Below are positions 4,378 through 6,225 of a DNA stretch of 6,225 bases, one piece after another. The notes beneath the pieces are model-generated. The model did not search any database. It was given only the letters and a program-made list of their open reading frames with translations, and had not been told where the DNA came from. Origin of the DNA: a bacterium (lineage in GTDB: Bacteria > Patescibacteriota > Patescibacteriia > Patescibacteriales > JAGXOH01); contig JAIOTG010000081.1 of NCBI GenBank assembly GCA_021106995.1, positions 1-6,225 on the forward strand. Direction: 5' to 3'. The translations under genes were made by a program, and so were the position numbers. Each line of letters begins with the position of its first letter. The stretch's first letter is position 1.

Positions 4378-6225
4378 ATGCCTTTATCTAAAATAAAAAA
4401 CAGTAAAAAAGCCGATGCGGAGAATTATTCTTATATTTCCGAGAAGGAGAAAAAGACTGAGTCAATGAAGGAGCTTATTGAAGAGGAGAAGGCTTTTAGA
4501 AAAGGGATTCTGTCAGTTAATGACTTAATAGCTCCAGCAGGCGTGCAAGTTACTCATGATTATATAAAACTGAACAATAAACTTGTAAGAACTCTTTTTA
4601 TTATAGGTTATCCAAGGTATATCAGTATTGGTTGGTTTGCTCCGATTATAAATATGAATGAAACTTTTGATATAGCCATGTTTTATTACCCTGTAAATAC
4701 CGCTCTTATATTAAAGCAATTAAAAAATAAAGTTGGAGCTTTGGAAGCTCAGATTGTCTCTGACGCTGAAAAGGGTGCGGCTCGAGATCCTATTTCAGAA
4801 ACTGCTTTAAGGGATATTGAAGCTCTTCGTGATGCTTTGACTCAAGGTATAGAAAAGTTCTTTCAGTTTTCCCTTTATATCACCATTTATTGCGACAATG
4901 AAGATGAGCTAGACAGGCTTTCTATAAGAATAGAGGACGCTTTAGGAGCTAAGTTGATTTATTCTAAGAAAGTTTTTTTTCAAGCCGAGCAAGGTTTTAA
5001 TTCTACTCTTCCTTTATGTAACGACGAGCTATACATTACTTTTAATATGAACTCTTCCCCGATTGCATCTTCCTTTCCTTTTATATCAAGTGATTTGTCT
5101 AGTGATAATGGAATATTGTATGGAATTAATAGACATAACAATAGTTTAATTCTTTTTGATCGCTTTAGTTTGCAGAATGCCAATACAGTTGTTTTTGCTA
5201 CTTCAGGAGCTGGAAAAAGTTATGCTATTAAGTTGGAGATATTGCGATCTATGATGATGGGAACAGAGGTTATTGTAATAGATCCTGAAATGGAGTATAA
5301 ATATTTATCTGATGCAGTTGGGGGAACTTATATAAATGTATCTCTTTCAAGTGAAGAAAAAATTAATCCTTTTGATTTACCCAGGGCCATTGGCGGTGAT
5401 TCTAGGCCTGAAGATATAATAAGAAGCGCTGTTATTACAGTAAAAGGTTTGGTTAAACTTATGCTTGGTGAGCTCAATCATAGCGAGGATTCAATAGTTG
5501 ACAGAGCCTTACTTGAAACCTATGCTAAAAAAGACATTACTCCAGAATCTGATTTATCCAAAATTGACGCCCCTATTATGCAGGATTTTCAGGACATCTT
5601 AGAGGGAATGGAAGGTGGGGCAAATCTGTCTATGCGTTTGAAAAAATATACCGATGGAACATTTTCAGGACTGTTAAATAATCCTACTAATGTAGAACTT
5701 GATAATCAATTGGTTGTTTTCTCTGTTCGTGATTTAGAAGACGAATTGAGACCCTTGGCAATATATACTATTATTAACTATATTTGGAATATTGTTCGTT
5801 CTGAAATGAAAAAGAGAATATTAGTAATAGATGAGGCTTGGTGGTTGATGCAATATAAAGAAAGCGCCCAGTTTGTTTATTCTTTGATCAAAAGATGTCG
5901 AAAATATTATCTTGGAGTTACCACGATTACTCAGGATGTTGGTGATTTTTTAGCCTCTGAATATGGACGAGCTATAGTTACCAATTCAGCTCTTCAAATA
6001 CTATTAAAACAATCAACAGCTGCTATTGATGTTGTTCAGAAGACATTTATGCTTACAGAGGGAGAAAAATATTTATTAATGGAGTCTGGAATAGGAGAAG
6101 GTATAATGTTTGCTGGTAATAAGCATGCAGCTATAAAGATAGTAGCATCTTACAGCGAAGATCAGGTTATAACTTCTGATCCTCAACAATTATTGGAAAT
6201 AAAGGAGGCTAAAAAAGAATTTGCT
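4378..6225 (+). CDS. VirB4-family ATPase of a type IV secretion/conjugation system (partial at 3' edge)
   Basis: The frame is open from ATG 4378 to the window edge, 616 residues without a stop. Residues 15-45 are charged and possibly coiled coil. Residues 50-240 resemble a VirB4 N-terminal domain (KLVRTLFIIGYPRY at 68-81, then a helical stretch 108-165 and the FSLYITIYC strand). The RecA/HerA-like motor follows: Walker A ATSGAGKS at 274-281 with Lys280, IDPEMEY at 301-307, INPFDLP at 329-335, Walker B ILVIDEAWWL at 481-490 with Asp485-Glu486, and the ITQD motif at 517-520 with Gln519. The VTNSALQILLKQS block (534-546) and TEGEKYLL are also typical of VirB4. The sequence after SDPQQLLE looks close to the natural C terminus, so little is probably missing. 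It would power substrate transfer or pilus assembly at the inner membrane. A weak AAGAG lies five bases before the ATG. A coupling protein (VirD4) is not seen. Confidence 0.93.
   Translation, partial: MPLSKIKNSKKADAENYSYISEKEKKTESMKELIEEEKAFRKGILSVNDLIAPAGVQVTHDYIKLNNKLVRTLFIIGYPRYISIGWFAPIINMNETFDIAMFYYPVNTALILKQLKNKVGALEAQIVSDAEKGAARDPISETALRDIEALRDALTQGIEKFFQFSLYITIYCDNEDELDRLSIRIEDALGAKLIYSKKVFFQAEQGFNSTLPLCNDELYITFNMNSSPIASSFPFISSDLSSDNGILYGINRHNNSLILFDRFSLQNANTVVFATSGAGKSYAIKLEILRSMMMGTEVIVIDPEMEYKYLSDAVGGTYINVSLSSEEKINPFDLPRAIGGDSRPEDIIRSAVITVKGLVKLMLGELNHSEDSIVDRALLETYAKKDITPESDLSKIDAPIMQDFQDILEGMEGGANLSMRLKKYTDGTFSGLLNNPTNVELDNQLVVFSVRDLEDELRPLAIYTIINYIWNIVRSEMKKRILVIDEAWWLMQYKESAQFVYSLIKRCRKYYLGVTTITQDVGDFLASEYGRAIVTNSALQILLKQSTAAIDVVQKTFMLTEGEKYLLMESGIGEGIMFAGNKHAAIKIVASYSEDQVITSDPQQLLEIKEAKKEFA

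Noticed and set aside
4980..5183. Minus-strand open frame of 67 codons opposite the VirB4-like gene
   Set aside because: Inside a clear coding region on the other strand; no supporting features.
6201..6225. AAAGGAGG near the right edge as a ribosome site for a next gene
   Set aside because: It encodes residues of the VirB4 frame, which is still open, and no ATG follows within the window.

Overview
The window is A+T-rich and dense with genes. Eight genes lie on the + strand, with spacers of 1 to 13 bases, and every complete one ends in TAA. The compact gene order, the lysine/isoleucine-rich proteins, and the trio of a PrgI-like membrane protein, a stand-alone TraC/VirB4 N-terminal-domain protein and a VirB4-type ATPase best fit a member of the Candidate Phyla Radiation (Patescibacteria, Parcubacteria-like). 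This assignment is inferred from gene content and style; there is no rRNA or marker gene in the window to settle it. Glycine is encoded by ordinary GGN codons and the genes read through under the standard code, so nothing suggests UGA recoding.

Bases 1-1575 form a flavin-cofactor block. It holds the C-terminal end of a nucleotidyltransferase that looks like a stand-alone FAD synthase (cut by the window edge), then riboflavin synthase (ribE), lumazine synthase (ribH), and a 116-residue protein that is only the riboflavin kinase domain. Together they would make lumazine, then riboflavin, then FMN, then FAD. The kinase and FAD synthase activities, which most bacteria fuse in RibF, are here separate genes on either side of ribE-ribH.

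Bases 1587-6225 form a type IV secretion/conjugation-like block. It holds a 555-residue protein of unknown function with a charged central linker, a PrgI-like two-helix membrane protein, a 222-residue TraC/VirB4 N-domain-like protein, and a VirB4-family ATPase with clear Walker A and B motifs that runs off the right edge. The block probably encodes the cytoplasmic and inner-membrane energising part of a DNA or protein translocation apparatus.

The two blocks are only 11 bases apart with no terminator visible, so they may be co-transcribed. Shine-Dalgarno sites before the genes are weak or absent. I saw no tRNA, rRNA, CRISPR array, insertion sequence, riboswitch or convincing terminator. The point most likely to be undescribed is the 555-residue protein and its link to the secretion genes; the split FAD/FMN enzymes are second.
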